NCBI GenBank assembly: GCA_007115705.1
Contig: QXEO01000464.1
Coordinates: forward strand, 9,552,719-9,616,718
Source: Dactylis glomerata
Lineage: Eukaryota > Streptophyta > Magnoliopsida > Poales > Poaceae
Reading direction: 5' to 3'
DNA: 64,000 nt
In this document: positions 11,801-22,751 of the stretch, piece by piece
Position numbering within the stretch: position 1 is the first letter of the stretch
Layout: every line of letters starts with the position of its first letter
The notes under the pieces: generated by a model
What the model was told of the DNA's origin: nothing
What the model saw: the letters and a program-made list of their open reading frames with translations, nothing else
Database searches by the model: none
Translations under genes and position numbers: made by a program

Positions 11801-12993
11801 TGATACGTCTCAAACGTATCTATAATTTTTGATGCTCCATGCTTGTTTTTACACCATTTGCTTAGTGTTTCGTTACACTTTGTGGCATTTTTATGCATTT
11901 TCCGGAACTAACCTACTAACAAGATGCCACAGTGCCAGTTCCCTATTTTCTGCTGTTTTTGTGTTTTAGAAAACTTACACATGAAATATTCTCGGAATTG
12001 GACGAAACAAAAGCCAAACATCCAGAAATTTACCGAAGCTTCCGAAGAATCGAAGAGGAGACGGAGAAGGGCCACAGGGCGGCCACACCACCAGGGGGCG
12101 CGGCCTGCCCCTGGCCTGCACCCACCTGTGGTGAGGGCCCCCTGGTCCACCTCTGGCGCCGCCCCTTCGCCTTTAAAGACCCCCCAACGGGAAAAACCTA
12201 AAGACCCGATCACTTTTCCAGAAACACATCGCGATCCGCCGCCATCATCGACCCGAGATCGGGAGGGTCCAAAAGCTCTTCCTGGCACCCTGCCGGAGAG
12301 GGGAATCACCACCGGAGGTCTTCTTCATCGCCATGCTTGCCTTCAGCGCAATGAGTGAGTAGTCTACCTTGGACTATGGGTCCATAGCAGTAGCTAGTTG
12401 GTTGTCTTCTCCACCATGTGCTTCATGTTTAGATCTCGTGAGCTGCCTTACATGATCGAGACTACCGTTATGTAATTCTACATGTTGTGTTTGTTGGGAT
12501 CCGATGAATATTGGTGTTATTATTGAGTTGATGTGCTGAATATTATCTTATGTTATCTCTATGTTGTTTATGATCTTGCATGCTCTCCGTTGTTAGTAGC
12601 TATCTTGGCCGAGTAGTTGCTAGTGGCTCCAAGAGGGGGTATTTATGCTCGATAGTGGGTTCATGCCTCTATTTAATCTGGGGGAGTGACAGAAACCTCT
12701 AAGGTTGTAGATGTGTTGTTGCCACTAGGGAGAAAACAACATTCATATGCTCAAGGGCATATGCTTTGTTTACATTACACACTTTGCTTAATGCAGTTAT
12801 CTGTTGTTCACAACTTAATACTTGTGGAGTTCTCGGATTGATTTGCCACAAGTGGATTATTAGTCATAGATGCAGTTGGATGGCGGTCTATGTATCTTGT
12901 TGTAATGCCCAGAGTAAATCTCATAGTGATCCTCTCGACATATGCATGTTGTCTTTATTCTATCAATTGCCCAACTGTAATTTGTTTACCCAG
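11801..12993 (+). repeat. 3' LTR of Athila-like copy 1, first part
   Basis: It begins TGATACGTCTCAAACGTATC, a short inverted repeat seen at the start of every LTR of this family here. Element B interrupts it at 12993; the remaining 452 bases are at 22295-22746. The two parts sum to ~1645 bp, matching solo LTRs at 38570-40220 and 52036-53708. Confidence 0.9.
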
Positions 12994-13327
12994 TGGCAAG
13001 GGTATAGATAATAGAGCCTGTTAGTTGAGTACCCCTAAGGCCCGTTAAGCTAGGCCCAATTGTAATACTAGTCGAAATATGAGTTCTTACCGTATGTCGA
13101 TATTGTAATCTATATCGGACCCTACCCAATCCTCGAGACCTGGCCACCTATATATAGGGGCCAGGAGGGGACGGTGTAGGGCAGATTGAAAGCAAGCCAG
13201 GTTTTACACCCACGTTTACTTTCATAGCCACCTTGTTTGACTGAATTTACCTTTGAGTTCATCCGACGCCCTATCTCCCCGATCATAAGTCCTTCATCTA
13301 GGACATTTGTCGAGTTAACCCTCGTCA
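12994..13327 (+). repeat. 5' LTR of element B
   Basis: A 334-bp LTR beginning TGGCAAGGG (TGACAAGGG in the partner) and ending CCCTCGTCA. It matches 21956-22289 and, in reverse, the LTR of element C at 26940-27273. Confidence 0.93.
13149..13156 (+). promoter_or_regulatory. TATA box in 5' LTR of element B
   Basis: TATATATA followed by GGGGCC. It is conserved in the partner LTR and in the LTR of element C, fitting the retrotransposon promoter. Confidence 0.6.
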
Positions 13328-13329
13328 AT

Positions 13330-13347
13330 TGGCGCCGACCGTGGGGA
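13330..13347 (+). other. Primer-binding site of element B
   Basis: TGGCGCCGACCGTGGGGA, two bases after the 5' LTR, begins with TGG as expected for tRNA pairing. Element C has the same site in reverse at about 26920-26937. Confidence 0.8.
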
Positions 13348-13364
13348 CTCTGGGCGTTGGCATC

Positions 13365-16300
13365 ATGGACTCGACGGCTTTTTCGCTTTCAGCCAACAAC
13401 AACTCGCAAGTCGATGAAATTCAGATACCCTTCGGAACCGTCGATTTTCAACCTCACCAGTCAAGTTTCACGCAAGTATTCGAGAGTATGGATCAAGATA
13501 TGGATTTGACGATCAGAAGTCTAAACTTTCGCGTTGGATCATTAGGTTCGATTCGCCTTTCAGATCCGATGAAAACGGATCCGTCGGCAAGTGAACCCAA
13601 GACAGTAGCAATGTCAGAATCATCAGAAGGCTCTTCTAGCGAGGTAAACTCGCCGGTCAGCTTAGCAGAAGCAAAAAAAGGAAAAATCACAGGAGGCGAC
13701 GAAACCATGGAGAATTTTGACTTAGAAGTGCAACTCGAAGATCTGACAATCTACCACGATGACAACTCAGATCAATCAATAGACTCCTGGAAAACGGGAC
13801 TAGAACTTTCTGAAGACGACAATTCGATCTTCTCAAGTCACAATAGCAAATTCGACAATCGGTGTCAGATACTCGCCATCGTAGAAGATAACTCAGAAGA
13901 ACTCGACGACAACAACAACCCAGTACTTAATCCAGCAAATATAAACAGAGGGGCGAATCATTTAGCAGAGGGAGAAACCATTGACTCCCTCGCAACGAGG
14001 GTAAAAGTTCGACTATCAGAAGAAGAGTGGAGAACAATCAATACAGCCGTGGAACACGGCACGCCAATACCAACAAACTCTAGCCAAAACATGCTCTTGG
14101 GGTACCATTACGCCCTAAGGCAACAGGCGAAGCAATTAGCAAAAGAGAGGATTGAAATACAGAAAAGGAAGGACTCAGCAATTGCAGCAAGCGATGCTGC
14201 TCGTAGAGCACGTAGCGACGCATCATACACAAACAGAAGGCATTGTCGACATGGTTCAAGGTATGAGAATCTAGAGTACTCAGAAAGGCAAAGCATCTCG
14301 AAAAACCTCGACTCGTCCTTCCTATTGGTCGACGAGCAAGGAAATATTATCCCAAAAACTCCGGAAGCAGCATTAGTGGCAGCTCAAGCGTACCTGCATA
14401 CGACATGACCAAATCCAGGAGACCCGAGGGAACATATGCACCGAGCAGCGCTAAATGGATTGAAGATGGTAGGCAACAAATTATCAGCAAAAGAGGAGGA
14501 GGCATATCGAAACAAAGGAACTCACAAACCAAGATCACCACGACGTCATAGCAGTCCTCGGCACAGAAGTGGAAGTCGCCGATCTAGGACGCCATCACCT
14601 GGACGACACGACAATCCAAAGAACAAAGGAACCCGGCGATCCAGAACTCCTGGTAAAATACGCGACTATGAAGATGACGAAAAGGAGATGGGGGCACCAT
14701 GCTTTACCCATAGGGTTCGCATCACGCCAGTACCCAAAGGTTTCAAATTACCTCATGACCAGCAAAAGTACGACGGATCTCAGGAGCCACAGTCATGGCT
14801 TTCAGACTATCTGCAAGCAGTAAAAATATTAGGAGGAACCAGGGAAACAGCAATGCAAAGTTTACAGTTACACCTCACCGGTGCAGCAAGGTCATGGTTA
14901 AGCAACCTAGGAGAGGAAACAATTGGAAGCTGGGAAGAACTCACAAAGCAATTCACGAGCAACTTCAAGTCGACGTACAAGCGGCCAGCATCTATAGAAG
15001 AAGTCAAAGCCTGTGTACAGCAACGCGGGGAAACATTAAGGGCATACATCCAAAGGTGGAGTATAATCAAAAACTCAGCAGTCGAAGTCTCAGATGAAAG
15101 AGCAATAGACGCATTCATAGTTGGTTTGCGACGAGGAGACCTAGTCGAAGAGATGGGAAGGATCAAGCTGAAAACAGTATCAGATCTCATGGACGTAGCA
15201 AACAGATTTGCAGATGGAGAGGATGCATGCAACAATAAACGCACGTGATCACCAGAGGATGATAGAGGAAACAAGTATGGAGGTCAACGCAGAAGATCCC
15301 GCAACTACGACAACTATGGCTCTCACAACCAAGTAGTCGTAGGATACAAAGATAACAGCTACCAAAGCAACGACCGAAAAAACTCGGGATACCGCAACTA
15401 CAGAAAAGAAGATTACAGAAAGTTTCAACCAAGGGAATCCAGAGAGTATAACCCATCACCAGAAGATATGCTCAACGGACCATGCCATATCCACTCTGCG
15501 TTTGTCGGTGGGAAACGTGTATCTAGACACACAATGAAAGATTGCACCACGTTCTTGAAACTGCAGGAAGCAGCACTCAACAAGCAAGCCGAAGCAAAAC
15601 GACAAGGATACGAAGGAAACGCAAGCAACGCACCTACAACCCAACAAGGAAACAATGGAGCTCCCAAGGGCTAAGATCAATCAAACCAGGGATGCGACGA
15701 CGATGAAGGATATATTCCATCTAAAGGGCACATCGTAGCAATGATACAATCAGTACCCAAGTCAAACAAAGAGGAGAAAAGCATATCTCGACAAGTTAAC
15801 CTAGCAATAACTTCACCGCCAGCAACAACAGAATATCTACATTGGTCAGAGCAACCCATAGAATTCAGCAGGGACGATCACCCAATAACAGTACCTCAGC
15901 CAGGAAACGCGCCCTTGGTACTCAAAGCACAAATAGGGACGTACGATGTCGACAGAATATTCATGGACGCAGGAAGCGGAATAAACCTGATCTACGCAAA
16001 AACCCTACGGGCAATGCACATTTCATTAGAGTTCCTGAAGCCAACTGACTGCTCCTTTCACGGAATAGTCCCAAGGAGTGCTAACTATCCACTTGGTCGA
16101 ATAGCACTCAACGTTTGCTTCGAAAATCGGCAAAACTACAGAAGGGAAAAACTCGACTTCGAAGTCATGGACTGGCCATCACAATATCACGCGATCCTCG
16201 GGAGACCCGCATTTTTGCGATTCATGGCAGTACCTCACTACACCTACCTGGTACTAAAGATGCCAGGACCCAAAGGAATTATCACAGTAAAAGGAAGCTT

Positions 16301-16523
16301 CGAGGTATCAGACCTATGCGACAAGGAGTTCCACAAGATGGCACAAAACTTTGGCATGATAGCCAACTATGGAGAACCCAAAGAGAAAGCGAAAAGCGCG
16401 AATACAGAAGTCGACAAGTTACCCGAAGGACGTCCCGCGGAACCAGAGATGAAGAAACCACGAGTAGAAGCATCAGGAGAAGACAGAACTACAAGGGACG
16501 AAGAGAAGGCCACGGGGTCATAA
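13365..16523 (+). pseudogene. gag-protease polyprotein of element B (three nonsense codons)
   Basis: The frame opens with ATG at 13365, 18 bases after the primer site; the start MDSTAFSLS resembles MNLTAFSLL in element C. It stays in one frame to TAA at 16521-16523 but is broken by TGA at 14406, TGA near 15246 and TAA near 15672. The first part is acidic and Ser-rich. The gag core lies at about 14700-15240, with KYDGSQEPQSWLSDYLQAV and a later YIQRWSIIKNSA motif. An Arg/Asn/Tyr-rich region and the protease follow: FMDAGSGINLIY holds the catalytic Asp, and AILGRPAFLRFMAVPHY is the gypsy-type C-terminal motif. It lacks the reverse transcriptase expected next. Confidence 0.88.
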
Positions 16524-16812
16524 GTGTCGAGAGCGCCAAAGTAGAGTAGAAGAAAAAGGCTGTAAAAGCCACAAGTTATCCTAGGGCAATGCCCTCTAGA
16601 TCCAGAACACAGGTCACAGGCCGGATCTCTTGGGTCACCCCATGTATCTTATATTACAAGTATAATAAAGACAAGTTCCTCATATCTGAGCTTCCATATC
16701 TAAGCGTGGCAAACGCCAAAACAAACCAAACGCCTTGTATACCAAAATTTCCCTCGAGGTAACAACTGAGGGAAAAAACACTTGCGCGGTACAATAACTA
16801 TATACATTGAAA

Positions 16813-17628
16813 TCACGGTGCAGGTGGTTCTGAGTCATCGACACCAAAAGGATTCAAGTAATGATACTCCTGGAAAAACCTAGCATCCTCTTGCAATAGC
16901 CTCGAGATAATCCTCCTCGCTGGTTCCAGCGTTGCATCCATGTGAATACCAACCGTAATTCATCCTGGAGGCAAACTCTGAGACATGCGATCGAAATTAA
17001 GTCTTGGATTCCACTTTCGCATCCATCCAAGAGCGAAATTAGCACCAGCAATCAAATTCAGCTTTATAAGGAGATGGACTCGCTGGCTCATCCGGAAAGT
17101 TTCGAGTAGCTGTCTAAAATCCCTCGACATAGGGTTACGAGGCAACATGACAGAGTACATGGTTGTCAGGGCCTTACGACAACCATCAACAGCTTTGCCG
17201 ATGTACTATGCACGATCCTGAAGAAGCATGATAGCGCGACAACGACGGGGATTGGACCATAAGCTTTTGGTTCCTTGAGCAGCATTTTGAAGAGCAGTAA
17301 TCCACTCAGTAACTCGACGTGATTCGCCAACAAGATCAAGGCAGGTACCTGCAGTTCAAGCGAAAATTAGCGCACAGAAGACAAGAGGAAAAACAAAGAG
17401 AAGAGGATCCCCGAAGACTTACACAACAGCATCTCGCAAACAGATTCGACGATACCAATCAGAAAAGATTCGCATTCCTCAAAATGTGCGATTCTCGCTA
17501 CTAGACTCGAAACTTCATCTTGAAGATTGGACACTTGCTTCATCAAATCATGGGACTTACTGGCCTTATCTAGAGCAACTTGTGCCTGGCGTTTCATCAA
17601 GGATAGGCGGCTCTCAAGGTCCGCAACT
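16813..17628 (-). pseudogene. Second antisense coding block of element B
   Basis: Two exons on the minus strand, 17628-17423 and 17348-16813, join in frame across a 74-bp GT-AG intron. The first exon encodes a helical, coiled-coil-like stretch (VADLESRLSLMKRQAQ onward) ending in ESVCEMLLC. The second continues with RRVTEWITALQNAA and a globular-looking region rich in Trp and Leu (FALGWMRKWNPRLNFD). Two nonsense codons (TAG after the LLQDRA motif, TGA after SLPPG) interrupt it; it ends with TGA at 16813-16815. An upstream exon must exist or have existed, because the first exon starts mid-codon. No function can be assigned. It lies 3' of the PF04195-like block and may be a continuation of the same gene or a separate one. 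Confidence 0.55.
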
Positions 17629-17918
17629 CTGAAAGATTATTCCTCACATCGACAGGGAGGTCGAGGAGGCGAGAAAATCCCCGAAGCGAATATATCATCA
17701 GGGGATGGAGCTCGATCATAACCCGACGATTCACCAGCGAGCAAAGGATGAAGTCAATCAGAAGAAAAGACACGTCTCAGGAACATCATTCAAGCATTTC
17801 ATATTAGAAAAGATATCTACGAACGAGTACAAAAGCCTTTTGACAAGTTCTTAGGCAAAACACAAACTAGAAGTTCATTACAACAAAAGAGATTAAAAAT
17901 ACAACAGGAAGACTAAGT

Positions 17919-20688
17919 CTACGCCACCTCAGCATCCTGCTCCGTGGTAGAAGAAGGCGTGGCAGAAGCAACACCAGTAGTTGGAGGAGGCGCGGATTCA
18001 TTAGTCGCTGGAATCGAAGAAGCTGGCGCAGAAGAAGCCGCAGAGGCCGCTGAAGGAGAAATCATCACCACGATGGCAGGCGCAAACTTCTTCGCCTTCT
18101 CAAAGAAAGCCTTCAGCTCCGAGCGGGTGCGGCCGTGGGAAGAACCAACCTTCTCCCAGTCAAACTCTGCGCCATGTGCATATGAAAATGCAATGGCCCC
18201 CTCGGCACCTCGCTTCAAAGAAAGGCCTTTGATTTGAAGGATGGGGTCTTCAGTAGTGTCGAAGGCTTGGGCGAGTTTCTTCACATCATTGTTTGGAACC
18301 TCCGCCTTCTGCTTGGGCCATAACCCGACAAAAATCCGCGCAATCATGTGGTTAACTAACTCGAAGATTTCCTGGATAGATATCCAGTTCACCTCAAGTA
18401 AGCTAACCACAGCCATGAGAGGATCATCGTCTGGTTGCAAAGTCGACGAAGACACCTTGGTGCATTCTGTAGAACCAAGGGAACATAAAGCAGCAGAAGA
18501 GGAAAATATCAGCGAGTACAAGAAGGCAAGTAAAACAACAGCAAAAGAAGAAGAAAGGTATAGTATGTACCTCCAGCAGCAGAAGACATCGTATTTAGCC
18601 ATTCAGCCACAGCTTGCTCCCGCTGGAGGTGCTCCTTGTTAGCATCAGCCAAGGTTTTCTCCGCTTTCTTCGCCTTAGCCAGTGCTAATTTATTCGACTT
18701 CTCAGCACTGACCTTGGCAGCGGTCGCGGCATCAAAAGCTTTCCGAGAAGCGCTGAGTTCAGCTTCCAGCGAAGAAATGCGCGCATTGGCTATTGCTAAA
18801 GCATCTACAAGACAACAAGGAGGAAAGAGAAAGTCAAGCAACAAGCAAAGAAGAGCGTGCAAGATAAGCAAATGTAGGAAAAGGAGTTCACCTTTGGAAG
18901 CTCTAGCAACTTTCAAGTACTCAGCACACTCAGTGCCCAAGGCAATAATTTTTTTCAACAATATCCAACAAGGAAGAACACGTAAGTATGTGGATAACAC
19001 AAGGAAAATAAGTCAAGGACAATTACTCACATTGTGAGGGGAGTCTGCGGACTCGTGAGCTTCAAGGGAAACATCGGCTTCCTTCGATTTTTTCGACCGT
19101 TTGGTGCTCCGGGACATGGGAATTTTCTTGATAGGAGCTCTGGAGGCCTTCGGAGATTTCATGGCCGGCTCAGCTTCTAGCATGGGAGGTTCATCAGCAG
19201 TTATATCCTCAGCAGAAGGAGCAGTGGTAGCATCCCTTTTCGGGTCCTCATCATCACTGCAAAGAAAGCAAAAGGAAACAGGTTTTATACAACCCAAAAA
19301 GGAAAAAAAAGCAAACACAACAAAATCATAGAGTACACAGAACATTTACAATGCCATGAAGTCGAACAGTTCTAGATCATCTTCTTGAACAAGGGCTTCA
19401 CCGGCCGCAGTTCTTTGGATGGAGGTACTCAAAGAAGCGAGCTCTTCGGCACGTTTCCTCTTCTTATCGACAACAAGATCTTCGGAAAGTGCAGGAGGAG
19501 GCGATGTCGTTGAGCTCGTCTCATCTTCCGATATTTCAACATCATCTCCATCCTGATTTTCTTCAGCCTCGGGGGCTTCGGAAACAGCAGAAGCCAGATC
19601 CGCCGGAAGAGGCCCCTCCTCTGGAAGGGGAGGGCGTGAAACAAGGAACTGATGATCCTGCAAAATAAGTAAGTCAGTAAAATCATCGAGACATGCCAAA
19701 TGATAGCAGGAAGATGATGGGAAAAACGAGAGTCGAGAACGCAAAGAAAACATACCTCGGGCAAAGGGTGCTTAGAGTCGAAATAATGGGCGGCCAAGTC
19801 CGCAACTGCGTGATCCTTGGTGAGTTTGGTGAGATTCCTGACTCGCTTGTCGACATCTTGCTTCTCAATTAGATTTCCAGAGACTCGAGAAGAATCTACC
19901 AAGCCAGAGTAACTCCAAAGCTTGGAGAGACGATGTTGCAGGGGTTGAACCCGACGTTGTACGAAAAAAGCCATGAGTTGGATACCCGACAGAGCACCTC
20001 CTCTACCTCCTTTCATAGATTGGATGCGGTCCAGCAGTGGTGCGATCTCCTTCATCTCAGCATCTGTGGGACGCAAATCCCACGATGCCAATTTCTTCAA
20101 TTCTTTGGAGGCATCAAAAGGGGCCAGGCCGTACTCATCTTTGGAGGAGGCCTTACGGTCTTTGATGTAGAACCATTTGGTCCTCCAACCCTGGACTGAT
20201 GCAGACATGGAAAATTCTAAATACTGAGCTTCGGCACGCACAGAGACGACAGCCCCGCCCAGTTCAGGCTTATGTGATAAAGAAACATTAGGGCGGAGCC
20301 GAAAGATGGACCCCCAAAGCAGAAAATGGGGTTCGATACCCAGAAACGACTCACAAAGGGTCACAAAACAGGCAATGTGGAGGATAGAATTTGGTGTGAG
20401 CTGGTGAAGCTGCACACCGTAAACATAAAGAAGCCCACGAAGGAATTCGTGGGCAGGAAGAGAGAGTCCGCGGAGAAGGAAAGCGAGGAACATCACCCGG
20501 TAGCCGCTCGGGGGCTTGGGGATCCGCTCGGTGATAGGGAAGATGATGGAGTCCTTGTTGGAAACGAGACCGTCCGCCTTGGCCTTGTCCAACTCCTTCT
20601 GCGTGAGAGTATAGGGCACCCAGCTCATTGCGGAGTTCGCTTTACCCTTGGTCATCTTGTTCTTCGCCGCCAAGTGCTTCACGCGCAT
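17919..20688 (-). pseudogene. Antisense PF04195-like gene of element B
   Basis: A multi-exon gene on the strand opposite to the element. The exons I can place are 20688-19756, 19657-19350, 19256-19031, ~18965-18892, 18804-18571 and 18466-17919. Each junction keeps frame with GT-AG borders, except that I find no clear acceptor for the fourth exon, so the gene may be broken there. Exon 1 holds the PF04195-like domain: LPAHEFLRGLLYVYGVQ, then LTPNSILHIACF, then CESFLGIEPHFLLW. Exons 2-3 are acidic and Lys/Ser-rich, exon 5 is an Ala/Lys/Glu coiled coil, and exon 6 has LWPKQKAEV and WEKVGSSHGR motifs and ends in TAG at 17919. The domain order parallels the antisense gene of element A. Function is unknown. 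Confidence 0.75.
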
Positions 20689-21955
20689 CTACGAATCTGC
20701 GCTCGGGGGCTATGCAGGAGAATAACAGGGCGCAGAGATTGACAATGGTGGCGGCGGCGGAGATAAAGAGCTGGTAAACAGTACAAATCCCCACTCTCCC
20801 CTAATATACCTTCTCGGTGAAGGAACGTGGGCTGAAACATGGCGCAAGGAGAGGAAGCGGCAGCCCACTAACGGGCAGGGAAAATACAAAATTACCGCGC
20901 TACCCACGAAACGGTTCGCGCTCAGTTTATGTGACGTATAGAGAAATTTGGCCACTGATGTCATGAAGAAGATACAAGACCAACGGTATACTTGACAGAT
21001 GCGTATACTCGACAAATATTGAATATGGCGATTTGTGGATAAAGGATGATGAGAAAGTAGAGAAAAAAGATTGGCGCCGACAATATAGGAGTCAATTTTG
21101 GAGACTATATCCGAAAAACATTCGACTATAACCTCGGGGGCTACTACCATCGGGAGCGCTGAGTGCGCCCCCGACGATATTATCATAAAATTATTTCGAG
21201 TTGAAGTATAAAGATGGAGCACACTATATTTGAGCCTATACTCGAAAAATGAATTTTTGACTATAGCCTCGGGGGCTTCTCCCATCGGGAGCGCTGGGCG
21301 CGCACCCGATGATGTTTATTAAGGAGTAGGAGCAACAAAGGTGAAGAAAGAATTCATAAATGACGTTACTCCCATCGGGAGCGAGGTTTTTATAAATCAT
21401 GGTTATATAACCCGAATATTTTGTGCGTTGGATCAGTCAAACAAGGCTGCGACATATGATTCTTGAGTTGCGTCATCGCGACAAAACTCGAATGCCGTGA
21501 TTGAAATATGTCACGAAGGTAAGACCCCAGGATCCGTCCTGTGTGGCCCGGTATACGCACATGGATGCGCTCTGCTGGTATGTATCCGTGTCTACGACGC
21601 GAAAAAAAATCCTGGTGGACGCACTGGGTACCTTGAGAACCACTGGGACTCATTCTCTGTAAGTCCTAAAAGCGGTAAAAGAATGGGTTTGACCGGTTTC
21701 CCGAATTCAAGTCCAAGGGGATTGAATTTGAAGTAGGCGGCAAGCGTTTGTTCCGGCAGTTAACTGACCTCTTGATCCATCAGAGGTGTCAGGCTTGTTC
21801 ATCAAAAACCCCTTGCGATACTATAAATAAAGACAAGTCGAAAGACCGAGTCGAAGATTTAAAGACATGAAGAAGTCAAAGAATTGATCAAGTCAAAGAA
21901 AGAAGATCTGAGATTCAACCCGAGTCTGCAATTCTGGTAGAATCTCGGGGGCTAC
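20689..21955 (+). other. 3' spacer and polypurine tract of element B
   Basis: No gene is supported. It contains the upstream region of the antisense gene and three spaced copies of a GGGGGCT...CCCATCGGGAGCG module (about 21135-21165, 21265-21295 and 21368-21385). It ends with the purine-rich CTCGGGGGCTAC at 21944-21955, abutting the 3' LTR. Confidence 0.6.
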
Positions 21956-22289
21956 TGACAAGGGTATAGATAATAGAGCCTGTTAGTTGAGTACCCCTAA
22001 GGCCCGTTAAGCTAGGCCCAATTGTAATACTAGTCGAAATATGAGTTCTTACCGTATATCAATATTGTAATCTGTATCGGACCCTACCTGATCCTCGAGA
22101 CCTGGCCACCTATATATAGGGGCCAGGAGGGGACGGTGTAGGGCAGATTGAAAGCAAGCCAGGTTTTACACCCACGTTTACTTTCATAGCCACCTTGTTT
22201 GACTGAATTTACCTTCGAGTTCATCCGACGCCCTATCTCCCCGATCCTAAGTCCTTCATCTAGGATATTTGTCGAGTTAACCCTCGTCA
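21956..22289 (+). repeat. 3' LTR of element B
   Basis: 334 bp, TGACAAGGG to CCCTCGTCA, followed by target duplication CCCAG. Nine differences from the 5' LTR were counted by eye. Confidence 0.93.
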
Positions 22290-22294
22290 CCCAG

Positions 22295-22746
22295 CATGTG
22301 TTATTTTATCTTATGGAGAGACACCACTAGTGAACTGTGGACCCCGGTCCTATTTCCTTTATATTGCTATCACCTGTTTACTTTACTCGCACTGTTTACT
22401 TTCTCGCATATTACTATTATTTTCCACTCGATACGCTCATACCTTTGTTTCAAGCAAACCAGTGAGATTGACAACCTCATCGTAAGTTGGGAGCAAAGTA
22501 TTTGGTTGTGTTGTGTGCAGGTTCCGCGTTGCTACTAGTTGAAGACGCGCTAACACGTCATCATTAACGGCGCCCTTGTTGGAGTGTCACTAGGCTAGCA
22601 AGCATCACCTTCTGGAGTTTGGCTTTTTCCTGGACTGACAAATCTTGGTTTCTTACTGAGGGAAAAGCTTGCTGCTGTACTCATCATACCTTCCTCTTGG
22701 GGTTCCCAACTGGACGGTGAAAAACCATCAACACCGTGCCGCATCA
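22295..22746 (+). repeat. 3' LTR of Athila-like copy 1, second part
   Basis: It resumes the LTR interrupted at 12993. The sequence after the CCCAG duplication (CATGTGTTATTTTATC) continues as in the uninterrupted LTR at 54930. It ends in CA near 22746, after which the frame of element C's RNase H continues; the presumed target duplication CACCG lies at 22747-22751. Confidence 0.82.
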
Positions 22747-22751
22747 CACCG

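Larger units (their letters stand above)
12994..22289 (+). mobile_element. Ty3/gypsy element B, RT-less, with antisense genes
   Basis: A complete 9.3-kb element with two 334-bp LTRs and target duplication CCCAG (12989-12993 and 22290-22294). It carries gag and protease on the plus strand but no reverse transcriptase, RNase H or integrase. The space where pol should be is filled by two minus-strand coding blocks (16813-17628 and 17919-20688). Its LTR, primer site and gag match element C (22747-27273), which does have reverse transcriptase, so B looks like a non-autonomous relative of C. The LTR pair differs at 9 of 334 positions by eye, eight of them transitions. Confidence 0.92.
1..22746 (+). 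mobile_element. Athila-like LTR retrotransposon copy 1, no RT (5' part outside window)
   Basis: The element enters from the left edge inside gag and ends with its 3' LTR at 22746. Its own sequence is 1-4446, 11554-12993 and 22295-22746; the rest is nested elements A and B. The gag resembles the Athila clade of Ty3/gypsy. Only gag and aspartic protease are present, followed by about 2.9 kb of non-coding spacer, the same plan as copies 2 and 3 further right, so the family appears non-autonomous. It sits inside element C: bases after 22746 resume C's RNase H reading frame. LTR length (~1.65 kb) resembles Triticeae Sabrina/WHAM-type families, but I do not assign a name. Confidence 0.85.

Noticed and set aside
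16813..20688. Interpretation of the minus-strand multi-exon gene as a host gene captured between retrotransposons
   Set aside because: It lies entirely between paired LTRs with target duplications, and a similar gene occurs inside an unrelated element at 5746-9316, so it is element-borne.
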